From positions 1,104,113-1,168,112 of the forward strand of contig NZ_CM001024.1 of NCBI RefSeq assembly GCF_000160775.2: 64,000 nt of DNA, in the 5' to 3' direction. The notes beneath the pieces were generated by a model. It saw only the letters and a program-made list of their open reading frames with translations, searched no databases and was not told the origin of the DNA. Source of the stretch: Aeromicrobium marinum DSM 15272. GTDB lineage: Bacteria; Actinomycetota; Actinomycetes; Propionibacteriales; Nocardioidaceae. The position numbers and the translations under genes are program-made. Position 1 is the stretch's first letter, and the number at the start of each line of letters is the position of its first letter. Of the stretch, positions 42,313 through 51,075 are shown in pieces.

Positions 42313-43631
42313 GCGCGACGTCCCCCGCGGTCGGCCTGGGAGCCACGCCGGCACAGGTCCGGGCCTGGAGCCTGTGGGACTGGGGTTCCGCGGCCTTCAA
42401 CGCGGTGATCGTGACCTTCGTGTTCTCGGTGTACCTGACCGACTCGGTCGGTGAGGATCTCGAAGGTCCGATCTCGGCGAGCACGTGGCTGGCCTGGGCG
42501 GTCGGCGCCGGCGGACTGGTGATCGCCGTGCTCGCTCCGGTCACCGGCCAGCGGGCCGACGCCGCGGGGCGCCGCAAGCGCTCGCTCGCCGTGCTGACGT
42601 TCACCGTCGTCGCCCTGACGGCCCTGATGTTCCTCGTCGAGGACGACCCGTCGTTCCTGTGGCTGGGGCTCGTGCTCATCTCGGTCGGCGTCGTGGTGTT
42701 CGAGCTGGCGCAAGTGCCGTACTTCGCGATGCTGCGCCAGGTGTCGACCCCGGCCACCGTGGGGCGGGTCTCCGGTGTGGGCTGGGCCTACGGGTACCTG
42801 GGCGGCATCGTCCTGCTGCTGATCTGCTACTTCGGTTTCGTGGTGGGCGACGGTGGGCTGTTCGGTCTCCCCACCGAGAACGGGTTCAACATCCGGCTCA
42901 TCGCCCTGCTGGCTGCCGGCTGGTTCCTGGTGTTCTCCCTGCCGCTGCTGTTCCGGGTCCCTGAGCTGCCGGCCGAGGTCAGTCCGGTCGACCGCACCGG
43001 ATTCCTGGAGTCCTACCGGGTTCTGTGGCGCGACGTGGTCGTGCTGTGGGGCGAGGACCGGCGCACCGTCCTGTTCCTCGTGGCCAGCGCCCTGTACCGC
43101 GACGGGTTGGCCGGCGTCTTCACCTTCGGGGCGATCCTCGCGGTCTCGGTGTACGACATCGGCGTCGACGACGTGCTGATCTTCGGGGTCGCGGCGAACG
43201 TGGTCGCAGCGGCCGCCTCGGTGGCGGCCGGGCGCATCGACGACCGGCTCGGCCCGCGCGTGGTGGTCACCACCTCCCTGGCCGCCATGCTCGTGGTCGC
43301 CACCGTCCTGCTGTTCGTCGACGGACCGCTGATGTTCTGGATCTTCGGCCTGCTCCTGACCTTGTTCGTCGGGCCGGCGCAGACCGCGTCGCGCACGTTC
43401 CTGATGCGACTGACCCCCGTCGGCCGTGAGGGTCAGTTCTTCGGTCTCTACGCCATGACCGGCAAGGCGGCCTCCTTCCTCTCCCCCGTGCTGTTCGGCC
43501 TGTTCGTGCTCATCGGTGGCGACGACCGGTGGGGCATCATCGGCATCATGCTGGTGCTGGGGGCCGGTCTGGCGCTCCTGCTGACCCTCGCCGGTCCCAC
43601 CGGGGACCGGGCCGACGAGGTCGTCGCCTGA
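42309..43631 (+). CDS. MFS transporter, UMF1/ATG22-like
   Basis: This 440-residue protein has about 12 membrane helices, the N-terminal WDWGSAAFNAVIVTFVFSVYL of the UMF1 family and an MFS loop GQRADAAGRRKRSL between helices 2 and 3. Yeast ATG22 exports amino acids from vacuoles; bacterial substrates are unknown. The GTG at 42309 overlaps the phosphodiesterase stop as GTGA. Confidence 0.88.
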   Translation: MSATSPAVGLGATPAQVRAWSLWDWGSAAFNAVIVTFVFSVYLTDSVGEDLEGPISASTWLAWAVGAGGLVIAVLAPVTGQRADAAGRRKRSLAVLTFTVVALTALMFLVEDDPSFLWLGLVLISVGVVVFELAQVPYFAMLRQVSTPATVGRVSGVGWAYGYLGGIVLLLICYFGFVVGDGGLFGLPTENGFNIRLIALLAAGWFLVFSLPLLFRVPELPAEVSPVDRTGFLESYRVLWRDVVVLWGEDRRTVLFLVASALYRDGLAGVFTFGAILAVSVYDIGVDDVLIFGVAANVVAAAASVAAGRIDDRLGPRVVVTTSLAAMLVVATVLLFVDGPLMFWIFGLLLTLFVGPAQTASRTFLMRLTPVGREGQFFGLYAMTGKAASFLSPVLFGLFVLIGGDDRWGIIGIMLVLGAGLALLLTLAGPTGDRADEVVA

Positions 43632-43654
43632 CGACGCACCCGGTGGGACTCAGG

Positions 43655-43682
43655 GGAATCTCACACGGGTGCCGTACGTTGG
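43655..43682 (+). promoter_or_regulatory. SigR/SigH-type promoter for rbpA
   Basis: GGGAAT (43655-43660) and GTTG (43679-43682) are separated by 18 nt, matching the thiol-stress SigR consensus GGAAT-N18-GTT. The -10 region also reads TACGTT (43676-43681), so a housekeeping promoter may coincide. rbpA is a known SigR target in Streptomyces. Confidence 0.7.
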
Positions 43683-43707
43683 ACAGGACAACAGAGAGGA
43701 GACGGCG

Positions 43708-44085
43708 ATGGCAGAACGATCATTGCGCGGCGCGCGTCTCGGTGCCCAGAGCTTCGAGGACGAACGTGGTGTCGAGATGGCACCCCGGCAGGATGTCGAG
43801 TACGCCCTGCCCGACGGCCGCACCTTCACCGTGACCATGGCGGACGAGGCCGAGGTCCCCGCTGAGTGGGAGGACCCCCGCACCGGCATCGTCGGTCGTC
43901 GGACCGACGGCAGCGTCCCGGAGGTCAAGGAGACCAAGCACGTCCGTACCCACTGGGACATGTTGCTCGAGCGTCGCTCCGTCGACGAGCTGGAGGACAT
44001 CCTGACCGAACGGCTGGAGCTGTTGCGCTCCGGCGAGATCGGTCCGCCGCACCTGCACCGGCGCGGCAAGCGCAAGTCCGCCTGA
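43708..44085 (+). CDS. rbpA: RNA polymerase-binding protein RbpA
   Basis: This 125-residue transcription activator binds RNA polymerase and the principal sigma factor. It shows the N-terminal tail (SLRGARLGAQSFE), APRQ linker, the core domain (VEYALPDGRTFTVTMADEAEVPAEW) and the sigma-interacting region (RTHWDMLLERRSVDELEDIL). The zinc cysteines of the Streptomyces form are absent, as in mycobacteria. The ATG at 43708 has AGAGAGGAG upstream. The neighbour ppm1 is convergent, as in Rv2050/Rv2051c. Confidence 0.96.
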   Translation: MAERSLRGARLGAQSFEDERGVEMAPRQDVEYALPDGRTFTVTMADEAEVPAEWEDPRTGIVGRRTDGSVPEVKETKHVRTHWDMLLERRSVDELEDILTERLELLRSGEIGPPHLHRRGKRKSA

Positions 44086-44098
44086 TCCAGGCGCGCTC

Positions 44099-44833
44099 CT
44101 AGGAAGGACCCTCGATCCGATCGGGGGTCCTTCGTCGTTGCAGGCCCCACAGCGTCGTGCGCCACAGGGCCTCACGGACGATCGCTCCACTCATCTTGGA
44201 TCGCCCCCGCTCACGTTCGACGAACAGGATCGGCAGCTCGACGACCTGCATCCCTGCGGCCAGCACCCGCCGGGTCATGTCGATCTGGAAGCAGTAGCCC
44301 TGGGAGGCGACCGCCTCCAGGTCGATCCGTTCGAGGGTGAGACGACGGAACGCCCGGAACCCGGCGGTCGCGTCGGCGACCGGCAGGCCGAGCATCCGGC
44401 GCGCGTACCGCGTGCCCCCGCGCGAGATGGCCCGCCGGTACCAGGGCCAGTTGCGCACCCCGCCGCCCGGGACCCACCGCGACCCGATCACCAGGTCGGT
44501 GCCCGCCTCGGCCGCCGCCACGAGCGCCGGCAGGTCCTGCGGACGGTGCGAACCGTCCGCGTCCATCTGCACGACGATCGCGTAGTCGCGAGCCAGGGCC
44601 CAGGCGAAGCCGGCACGGTACGCGTGCCCCAGACCGTCCTTCGCCGGCCGGTGCAGGACGTGGATGCCCGGCTCGCGGCGGGCGAGGCTCGCTGCCACGA
44701 CGCCGGTGCCGTCCGGGGAGTTGTCGTCGACGACCAGCACGTCCGCCTGCGGCAGGTGGACCGCCAGGGCGTCCAGCAGTCGCGGCAGGCTCTCGACCTC
44801 GTTGTAGGTCGGGACCACGACGACCACGCTCAC
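44099..44833 (-). CDS. ppm1: Polyprenol-phosphate mannose synthase
   Basis: This 244-residue GT2 enzyme transfers mannose from GDP-mannose to polyprenyl phosphate, the donor for lipoglycan and protein mannosylation. Motifs: VVPTYNEVESLP (7-18), DDNSPDGT with Asp36/Asp37 and MDADGSH with Asp91/Asp93. It is a separate protein here, whereas M. tuberculosis Ppm1 is fused to Lnt. The GTG overlaps the lnt stop as GTGA. Its last codons contain the rbpA terminator. Confidence 0.93.
   Translation of the reverse strand: MSVVVVVPTYNEVESLPRLLDALAVHLPQADVLVVDDNSPDGTGVVAASLARREPGIHVLHRPAKDGLGHAYRAGFAWALARDYAIVVQMDADGSHRPQDLPALVAAAEAGTDLVIGSRWVPGGGVRNWPWYRRAISRGGTRYARRMLGLPVADATAGFRAFRRLTLERIDLEAVASQGYCFQIDMTRRVLAAGMQVVELPILFVERERGRSKMSGAIVREALWRTTLWGLQRRRTPDRIEGPS
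44104..44132 (+). terminator. Terminator of rbpA, within the ppm1 3' coding end
   Basis: AAGGACCC (44104-44111) pairs with GGGTCCTT (44125-44132), with an inner CGAT/ATCG stem, and lies 19 nt after the rbpA stop. The hairpin is symmetrical, so it is also coded in ppm1. Confidence 0.65.
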
Positions 44834-46329
44834 GCGGGGACCGCCCCCGCGTCGCGGCGCCGGACGATCGCCATGGCCCAGCCCGCCAGGGCGGTGAGCA
44901 CGATCGCGGCCTCGATCCACCCGCCCCACCTCACGGCCGGGGTCAGGCCGGACGCGAGGGTGACCTCGGCGTCGATGACGGTGGGGGTGTCGTACGGGGC
45001 CCGCTGCACGCTCGTGCCGGTCGCGTCGACCACGCCGCTGATCCCGTTGGTCGACGGCACGAGGACGAAGCGGCCCGTCTCGATGGCCCGGAGGCGCGAG
45101 ATGTCCCACTGCTGCTCGGGCTGGGCGGTGTTGCTGAAGGCCGCGTTGCTGGTCTGGACCACGATCAGCTGGGCGCCGTCGTCGACGGCGTCCCGCACCA
45201 CACCGTCGTAGGCGATGTCGTAGCAGATGGTGTCCCCGATGCGGGTGTTCCCGATGTCGAGCGCCCCGGAGGTCTCGCCGGCCAGCATGTCGCGGGGGAT
45301 GTCCCGGTCGATGCGGGGCACGAGGCTGCCGAGGGAGCTGCGGAACGGCACGTACTCCCCGTACGCCACCGGCTTGCGTTTGACGTAGCGGTCCCCCGGG
45401 CCGTCGGCCGTCCACACGACCCCGGCGTTGTAGGACGTGTCGACGGTCGGCCCGTCGAAGATGCCCCCGACGAGGATCGGCGCGTCGAGGTCGTCGGCGA
45501 GCTGCTCGATCCGCTCCCTGACCCTCCGGTCGAAGTTCGGGTCGATGTCGGTGGAGTTCTCGGGCCACAGCACGAAGTCCGGCGCCGGGGACTCCCCCGT
45601 GGCGACCCGGTCGACCAGGCGCTCGGTCGCGTCGGCGTGGAGGGTGAAGATCTCGCCGCGGGGCCAGTCGAGGAACTCCCCGGGCACACCGCCCTGGACG
45701 ATCGCCACCTGTCGGGTCCCGGCAGGAGAGGCCAGCCCGGTCGGCAGCAGGGCACCCACGGCGACCGAGGCCGCGACCGTGACCGCGGCACCGGCGCGGT
45801 GCCGACCGCCTGGACCGGTGGCCAGGACCACCAGCCCGGCAGCGGTCAGCGCCATGAGGAACGTCAGGCCGGTCATCCCGAGCACCCGCACCCAGGCCTC
45901 GAACGGCGTGTCGATGGCGGTGTGGGCCAGCCGCCCCCAGGGGAAACCGGTGAACGGGAAGCCACCGCGGAGGACCTCGCCGGCCGTCCAGGCCGCGGCA
46001 GTCCAGACGGGCCAGCCGGGAGCGGTGGCCACGGCCCTCATGACGAGCACGACGACCATCACCAGCACGGCCTCGCCGACGGCCAGCCCGACGTAGGCGC
46101 CGTCGCTGACCGCCCGCATCCACACCACCAGCGGGACCATGAATCCCAGACCGAAGGCCAGACCCACGAGGACGACCCCACGCCACGAGACGTCCGGGAC
46201 CGCTCGCAGCACGGCGATGAGCACGGCCAGCGCGACGAGCATCGCGAACGGTGCGGCGACCGGGTCGAAGGCCAGGGAGGACACGACACCAGCGGTCGCG
46301 GCCACCCCTGCGGCCGGAGCGGCCCTCAC
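44830..46329 (-). CDS. lnt: Apolipoprotein N-acyltransferase
   Basis: This 499-residue enzyme acylates the N-terminus of lipoproteins. About seven N-terminal membrane helices precede a nitrilase domain (about 205-460) with the catalytic triad Glu257 (LWPENSTD), Lys317 (YVKRKPVAYGEYVPF) and Cys369 (DTICYDIAYD). A final helix lies near 475-490. The GTG at 46329 overlaps the M24 peptidase stop by 4 nt (GTGA). Lnt and Ppm1 as adjacent separate genes match the unfused arrangement known from Corynebacterium and Streptomyces. Confidence 0.93.
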   Translation of the reverse strand: MRAAPAAGVAATAGVVSSLAFDPVAAPFAMLVALAVLIAVLRAVPDVSWRGVVLVGLAFGLGFMVPLVVWMRAVSDGAYVGLAVGEAVLVMVVVLVMRAVATAPGWPVWTAAAWTAGEVLRGGFPFTGFPWGRLAHTAIDTPFEAWVRVLGMTGLTFLMALTAAGLVVLATGPGGRHRAGAAVTVAASVAVGALLPTGLASPAGTRQVAIVQGGVPGEFLDWPRGEIFTLHADATERLVDRVATGESPAPDFVLWPENSTDIDPNFDRRVRERIEQLADDLDAPILVGGIFDGPTVDTSYNAGVVWTADGPGDRYVKRKPVAYGEYVPFRSSLGSLVPRIDRDIPRDMLAGETSGALDIGNTRIGDTICYDIAYDGVVRDAVDDGAQLIVVQTSNAAFSNTAQPEQQWDISRLRAIETGRFVLVPSTNGISGVVDATGTSVQRAPYDTPTVIDAEVTLASGLTPAVRWGGWIEAAIVLTALAGWAMAIVRRRDAGAVPA

Positions 46330-47411
46330 GCGGGGAGCCGGACCAGGCCGCGGTCCGTCGTGTTCAGCACCTCGATGCCGTCGTCGGTGCAGACCACGAT
46401 GTCCTCGATCCGCGCACCGAACTGCCCCTCGTGGTAGATGCCGGGCTCGATCGAGAAGGCCATGCCGGGCTCGAGGAGCCTGGTGTTGCCCGTGACGATG
46501 TAGGGCTCCTCGTGGGTCTCGGTGCCGATCCCGTGACCGGTGCGATGGATGAACAGGTCGCCGTAGCCCGCCTCGGTGATCACGGCCCGACCGATCCGGT
46601 CGACCTCCTCGGCCGGCATCCCGGGGCCTGCCGCCGACCGCTGGGCCGCCTGGGCCGCCTCCAGCACGGCGTACGCCTCGAGGTAGGCGGCGGGCGGCTC
46701 GTCGCCCACCACGTAGTTGCGGGTGCAGTCCGAGCAGTAGCCGGCCGCTGTCGTGCCGCCGATGTCGACCACCACCGGATCGCCGGTCCTGATGACCCGG
46801 TCGGAGACCTCGTGGTGCGGCGACGCGCCGTTGGGTCCGGACCCGACGATGACGAAGTCGACCTGCGCGTGTCCCTCCTCGACGATGGCGGCCGCGATGT
46901 CGCGGCCGACCTCGCGCTCGCTGCGGCCGGGGCGCAGCCACTCGGACACCCGGAGATGGACCCGGTCGATCGCCTCACCGGCCTCGCGCAGGGCGGCGAT
47001 CTCGGCAGCGTCCTTGCGCATCCGGAGCTCGCCGATGAGCGGACCCGCCAGGGTCTGCCGCGCCTCGGGCATCGCGTCGCGCAGACCCAGCACCCGCGAG
47101 GCCCACATCTGGTCGTCGAGGGCGATCGCCCGGGCTCCCGGGAGGAGGGACGCGACCAGGGCGAACGGGTCGTCGGTCTCGCTCCACGCCGCGATCTCGA
47201 GATCGGTGCCGGCGGCGCGGGCGGCCGCGACCTCCAGCTCCGGCGCCACGAGGACCGGATCGCCGGTGCGACGCACCACCAGGCAGGTGAGGCGCTCCAA
47301 CGGCTTGGCCGCGTAGCCGGTGAGGTAGCGCAGGTCGGCGCCGGGCGTGACCAGCACCGCGTCCAGGTCCCGGTCGACGGCGAGCTGCTGGATGCGGGCG
47401 ACACGGTTCAT
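46326..47411 (-). CDS. pepE: M24-family Xaa-Pro peptidase
   Basis: This 361-residue metallopeptidase has an N-terminal creatinase-like domain (about 1-130) and a pita-bread catalytic domain with metal ligands in VVDIGG, YCSDCTRN, HRTGHGIG, FSIEPGIY and ARIEDIVV. It should remove N-terminal residues before proline. It takes the place of Rv2089c. The ATG at 47411 lies six bases after TAGGCT. Confidence 0.9.
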   Translation of the reverse strand: MNRVARIQQLAVDRDLDAVLVTPGADLRYLTGYAAKPLERLTCLVVRRTGDPVLVAPELEVAAARAAGTDLEIAAWSETDDPFALVASLLPGARAIALDDQMWASRVLGLRDAMPEARQTLAGPLIGELRMRKDAAEIAALREAGEAIDRVHLRVSEWLRPGRSEREVGRDIAAAIVEEGHAQVDFVIVGSGPNGASPHHEVSDRVIRTGDPVVVDIGGTTAAGYCSDCTRNYVVGDEPPAAYLEAYAVLEAAQAAQRSAAGPGMPAEEVDRIGRAVITEAGYGDLFIHRTGHGIGTETHEEPYIVTGNTRLLEPGMAFSIEPGIYHEGQFGARIEDIVVCTDDGIEVLNTTDRGLVRLPA

Positions 47412-47440
47412 GGGGCGAGCCTAGCCACTACCCTGAGGCC
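47412..47440. promoter_or_regulatory. 29-bp divergent leaderless promoter pair
   Basis: The minus-strand -10 TAGGCT (47418-47423) and the plus-strand -10 TACCCT (47429-47434) each sit exactly six bases before a start codon. The two promoters must share or exclude polymerase, since each -35 falls inside the other gene. Confidence 0.6.
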
Positions 47441-48364
47441 ATGCCCGGCCGTCTGCTGCTGCTCGACACCGCCAGTCTCTACTACCGGGCCTTCTTCGGT
47501 CTGCCCGACACCTTGAAGGCTCCCGACGGCACGGTGGTGAACGCCGTCCGCGGGCTCGTCGACTTCGTCGCGACCCTCGTCAACCGCGAGGGCGCCGAGG
47601 CGGTGGTGGCCTGCTGGGACGACGACTGGCGCCCCGCGTGGAGGGTCGAGCTCGTCCCCACCTACAAGACGCAGCGACTGGCCGACGGGTCGTCGGACGC
47701 CGAACAGACCCCCGACGACCTGTCCCCCCAGGTCCCCCTGATCGCCGAGGCGCTCACCCTGCTCGGCATCCCGGTGGTCGGCGCTCCGGACGCCGAGGCC
47801 GACGACGTCATCGGGACGCTGGTCGACCGCTGGGACGGTCCGGTCGACGTCGTCACCGGCGACCGGGACCTGTTCCAGCTCGTCGACGACGCGGCCGCTC
47901 ACCGGGTCCTGTACACCGCCCGGGGAGTGTCAAAGCTGGACGAGGTCGACGAGGCCTGGATCCGCGAGAAGTACGACATCGACGCGGCCCGCTACGTCGA
48001 CTACGCCGTGCTGCGGGGTGACGCCTCGGACGGGCTTCCCGGAGTGGCGGGCATCGGGGAGAAGACCGCTGCCGCCCTGCTGGGGGCCTTCGGCGACCTC
48101 GACGGCATCCTGGCCGCCGCCCAGGACCCGTCCACCGCGATCACCCCTCGGCCGCGCCGGTCCCTCGTGGAGCAGGCCGACTACGTCGCCGCGGCGCGGC
48201 AGGTCGTGGCCGTGCGCCGCGACCTGGACCTCCCGGAGGTGGCCCCCCTCCCCCGCCTGACGTCCGGGCAGGTCGAGGAGTTCCGGGAGTTCGCCACCAC
48301 GTGGGGGCTGGGCGGCGCCGCGGACCGCGTGCTGACGGCCCTTCAGGCCGAGAGCGAGCTGTAG
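47441..48364 (+). CDS. 5'-3' exonuclease (PolI N-terminal-like)
   Basis: This 307-residue flap-type nuclease corresponds to Rv2090. It has the PIN-like N-terminus (LLLLDTASLYYRAFFGLP), acidic metal-site residues in DAEADDVIGTL and TGDRDLFQLV, and an H3TH part (DGLPGVAGIGEKTAAALLGAFG). No polymerase domain is attached. It probably removes RNA primers or flaps. Its 3' end overlaps helY by 22 nt in convergent orientation. Confidence 0.92.
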   Translation: MPGRLLLLDTASLYYRAFFGLPDTLKAPDGTVVNAVRGLVDFVATLVNREGAEAVVACWDDDWRPAWRVELVPTYKTQRLADGSSDAEQTPDDLSPQVPLIAEALTLLGIPVVGAPDAEADDVIGTLVDRWDGPVDVVTGDRDLFQLVDDAAAHRVLYTARGVSKLDEVDEAWIREKYDIDAARYVDYAVLRGDASDGLPGVAGIGEKTAAALLGAFGDLDGILAAAQDPSTAITPRPRRSLVEQADYVAAARQVVAVRRDLDLPEVAPLPRLTSGQVEEFREFATTWGLGGAADRVLTALQAESEL

Positions 48365-51063
48365 GACACCACGCCGTGGCGCAGCTGCTCCAGGGCCCGC
48401 CGGGCCGACGAGCGCACGGGTGAGTCCCCCGCGGCCACCGCGACCTGTGCCAGCACGTCGATGAGCTGCTTCATCGACCGCACGAAGTCGCCGGCGGCGA
48501 GGTCGGTGAGTCCCAGCACCTCGTCGAGGGAGGCGCCGTCGACCCACCGTCCGACGGCCTCGGCAAAACCGAAGTCCGGGCTGCGCAGGAACCGCAGTCG
48601 GTGCTGGCGCTCGAGGTGGGCCAGCTCCCCGTGCAGCTCGGTCATCTCGTCGGCGACCTCACGCGCACGCCGGCTGCCGAAGCGGGGCGGCGGCGCGTCC
48701 TCCACGACCCGGGAAGTGTAGGTGAGTCCGCTGACGACCGAAGCGAGGTCCGACGGCTCGAGGCCGTCCCAGACGCCCCGCGCCAGACACTCGCTCACCA
48801 CCAGGTCCAGCTCGCCGTACAGGCGCTGCAGGCGCTGACCGGCCGGTGTGACGGTGTCGCCCTCGAGGTAGCCGAGGACGTCCAGGACCTCGCACACCCG
48901 GTCGAACTGCCGGGCGACGGTGTTGGTGCGGGTCTCGATCCGTCGGCGCTGACCCACCGTGTCCCGTTCGAGCTTCAGGTAGCGCTCGGCCCAGCGGGCG
49001 TGCGACTCGCGGTCCGGGCACCCGTGGCAGGGGTGCTCCTTGATGAGCCGCCGCAGCTCGGTGATCCGGGGGTCCACGCCGCTGGGACCTTCACGACGGG
49101 CGCGGGCATGGTGCGGTCGGAGGTCGACGGTGCGGTCGCGCAGCAGCGCGGCGAGGTCACGGCGGGACTGGGGGTTGCGGGGGTTGAAGTGCTTGGGGAT
49201 GCGCAGCTGCCCGACCGGCTCCACCGGGACGGTGAAGTCGACCAGCGCCAGACGTCGTGCGTGCCGTCCGGCGGTCAGCACCATCGGACGAGGGCCCTCG
49301 CGGTCCGTGGGCGCGCCGGGGTCGAGGACCACCGCGGTGCCGGCCCACCGACCGGTCGGGACCTGGATGATGTCGCCGCGCTTCAGGGCCTGCAGCGACG
49401 TGGCCACGTCGTCGCGCTCGGCAGCCCGCCGTTGTTTGGCGCCCGCCGCCTCGATGTCGCTGATCTCGCGCCGCATCGACGCGTACTCCATGAAGTCACC
49501 GAGGTGACAGGTCGCGGACTCCGCGTACCCCTCGAGCGCGTCCTCGGCCTTGCGGATCTGCCGGGCGAGGCCGACCACGGCACGGTCGGCCTGGAACTGG
49601 GCGAACGACTGCTCCAGCAGCTGGCGCGCGGTCGACCGGCCCACCTGGCCGACCATGTTGACCGCCATGTTGTACGACGGCATGAACGAGGAGTTCAGCG
49701 GATAGGTGCGGGTCGACGCCAGGCCCGCGACCTGCCGCGGGTCGAGCCCGGCCTGCCACAGGACCACCGCGTGCCCCTCGACGTCGATGCCCCGGCGGCC
49801 GGCGCGGCCGGTGAGCTGGGTGTACTCCCCCGGCGAGATCTCGGCGTGGGTCTCGCCGTTCCACTTCGAGAGCTTCTCGATGACGACGGACCGGGCCGGC
49901 ATGTTGATGCCCAGCGCGAGGGTCTCGGTGGCGAACACGACCCGCACGAGTCCGCGGCTGAACAACAGCTCCACGCACTCCTTGAACGTCGGCAGCATGC
50001 CGGCGTGGTGGGCGGCCACGCCGCGCCCCAGTGCCTCGCGGAACTCGTGGTAGCCCAGCACGTGTAGGTCCTCGTCGGGCAGGTGGGCGCACGCCGCGTC
50101 GACGGTGGCCTCGATCTCCTGCCGCTCGTCGGGCGTGGTGAGGATCAACCGGGCGTCCGAGAGCTGCTGCACCGCGGCGCTGCACCCGGCCCGGCTGAAC
50201 ACGAAGCAGATGGCCGGGAGCAGTCCCTCGGCCGCGAGCTTCTCGACCAGCTCGACCCGGCTCGGGGTGCGGTGGCGCGTCCGTGGGCGGTGGCCGCCCT
50301 TCTTGGGGCGACCCTGGTGCATGCGGCCGAGCTGCCAGTCCTCGCGGGCGAACCGCTCGAGCTGGCGGTTGACGCGGGGCCCCTCGTCGGCGGACTCGAA
50401 CAAGGGGAACATCTGCCGGCCGACCAGGACGTGCTGGTGCAGCGGCACGGGCCGGCGCTCCTCGACGATCGTGACGGTGTCACCGCGCACCTCGGTGAGC
50501 CAGTCGCCGAACTCCTCGGCGTTGGACACCGTCGCGGACAGCGAGACGATCGCCACCGACTCCGGGAGGCCGATGATGACCTCCTCCCACACCACGCCGC
50601 GGAACCGGTCGGCCAGGTAGTGCACCTCGTCCATGACGACGAACCCGAGCCCGTCCAGGGTGCGGGAGCCGGCGTAGAGCATGTTGCGCAGCACCTCGGT
50701 GGTCATGACGACCACCGGCGCCTCGCCGTTGACGCTGTTGTCGCCGGTCAGCAGCCCGACGTTCTCCTCGCCGTAGCGCTCGCCGAAGTCGTGGAACTTC
50801 TGGTTCGACAGGGCCTTGATGGGGGTGGTGTAGAAGCACTTGCGGCCCGTGGCGATGGCCAGGTGGACCGCGAACTCCCCCACGATCGTCTTGCCCGACC
50901 CGGTGGGCGCGGCGACCAGGACGCCGTGCCCGTCCTCGACCACGCGGCACGCGTCGACCTGGAACTGGTCCAGGGCGAAGGGGTACGCGCCACGGAACTC
51001 CGCGAGGTGCGGGTACTGGCGGTCGGCCCGCGCACGGGCGTACAGCTCCGACGGGCTCGACAT
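48343..51063 (-). CDS. helY: Superfamily 2 DEAD/DEAH helicase HelY
   Basis: This 906-residue Ski2/Mtr4-like helicase has Walker A AAPTGSGKT (51-59), DEVH in VVMDEVHYL, motif III SLSATVSN and motif VI QLTGRAGRRG, then a helical C-terminal region with a CPDRESHARW piece. It likely unwinds structured RNA. The position beside tatC matches Rv2092c. The ATG lies six bases after a minus-strand TAGGCT (51070-51075), so it has its own leaderless promoter. Confidence 0.94.
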   Translation of the reverse strand: MSSPSELYARARADRQYPHLAEFRGAYPFALDQFQVDACRVVEDGHGVLVAAPTGSGKTIVGEFAVHLAIATGRKCFYTTPIKALSNQKFHDFGERYGEENVGLLTGDNSVNGEAPVVVMTTEVLRNMLYAGSRTLDGLGFVVMDEVHYLADRFRGVVWEEVIIGLPESVAIVSLSATVSNAEEFGDWLTEVRGDTVTIVEERRPVPLHQHVLVGRQMFPLFESADEGPRVNRQLERFAREDWQLGRMHQGRPKKGGHRPRTRHRTPSRVELVEKLAAEGLLPAICFVFSRAGCSAAVQQLSDARLILTTPDERQEIEATVDAACAHLPDEDLHVLGYHEFREALGRGVAAHHAGMLPTFKECVELLFSRGLVRVVFATETLALGINMPARSVVIEKLSKWNGETHAEISPGEYTQLTGRAGRRGIDVEGHAVVLWQAGLDPRQVAGLASTRTYPLNSSFMPSYNMAVNMVGQVGRSTARQLLEQSFAQFQADRAVVGLARQIRKAEDALEGYAESATCHLGDFMEYASMRREISDIEAAGAKQRRAAERDDVATSLQALKRGDIIQVPTGRWAGTAVVLDPGAPTDREGPRPMVLTAGRHARRLALVDFTVPVEPVGQLRIPKHFNPRNPQSRRDLAALLRDRTVDLRPHHARARREGPSGVDPRITELRRLIKEHPCHGCPDRESHARWAERYLKLERDTVGQRRRIETRTNTVARQFDRVCEVLDVLGYLEGDTVTPAGQRLQRLYGELDLVVSECLARGVWDGLEPSDLASVVSGLTYTSRVVEDAPPPRFGSRRAREVADEMTELHGELAHLERQHRLRFLRSPDFGFAEAVGRWVDGASLDEVLGLTDLAAGDFVRSMKQLIDVLAQVAVAAGDSPVRSSARRALEQLRHGVVSYSSLSA

Positions 51064-51069
51064 GGGTCC

Positions 51070-51075
51070 AGCCTA
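51070..51075 (-). promoter_or_regulatory. -10 element of a leaderless promoter for helY
   Basis: TAGGCT on the minus strand sits exactly six bases before the helY ATG; it overlaps the 3' end of the lipid kinase gene. Confidence 0.48.
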
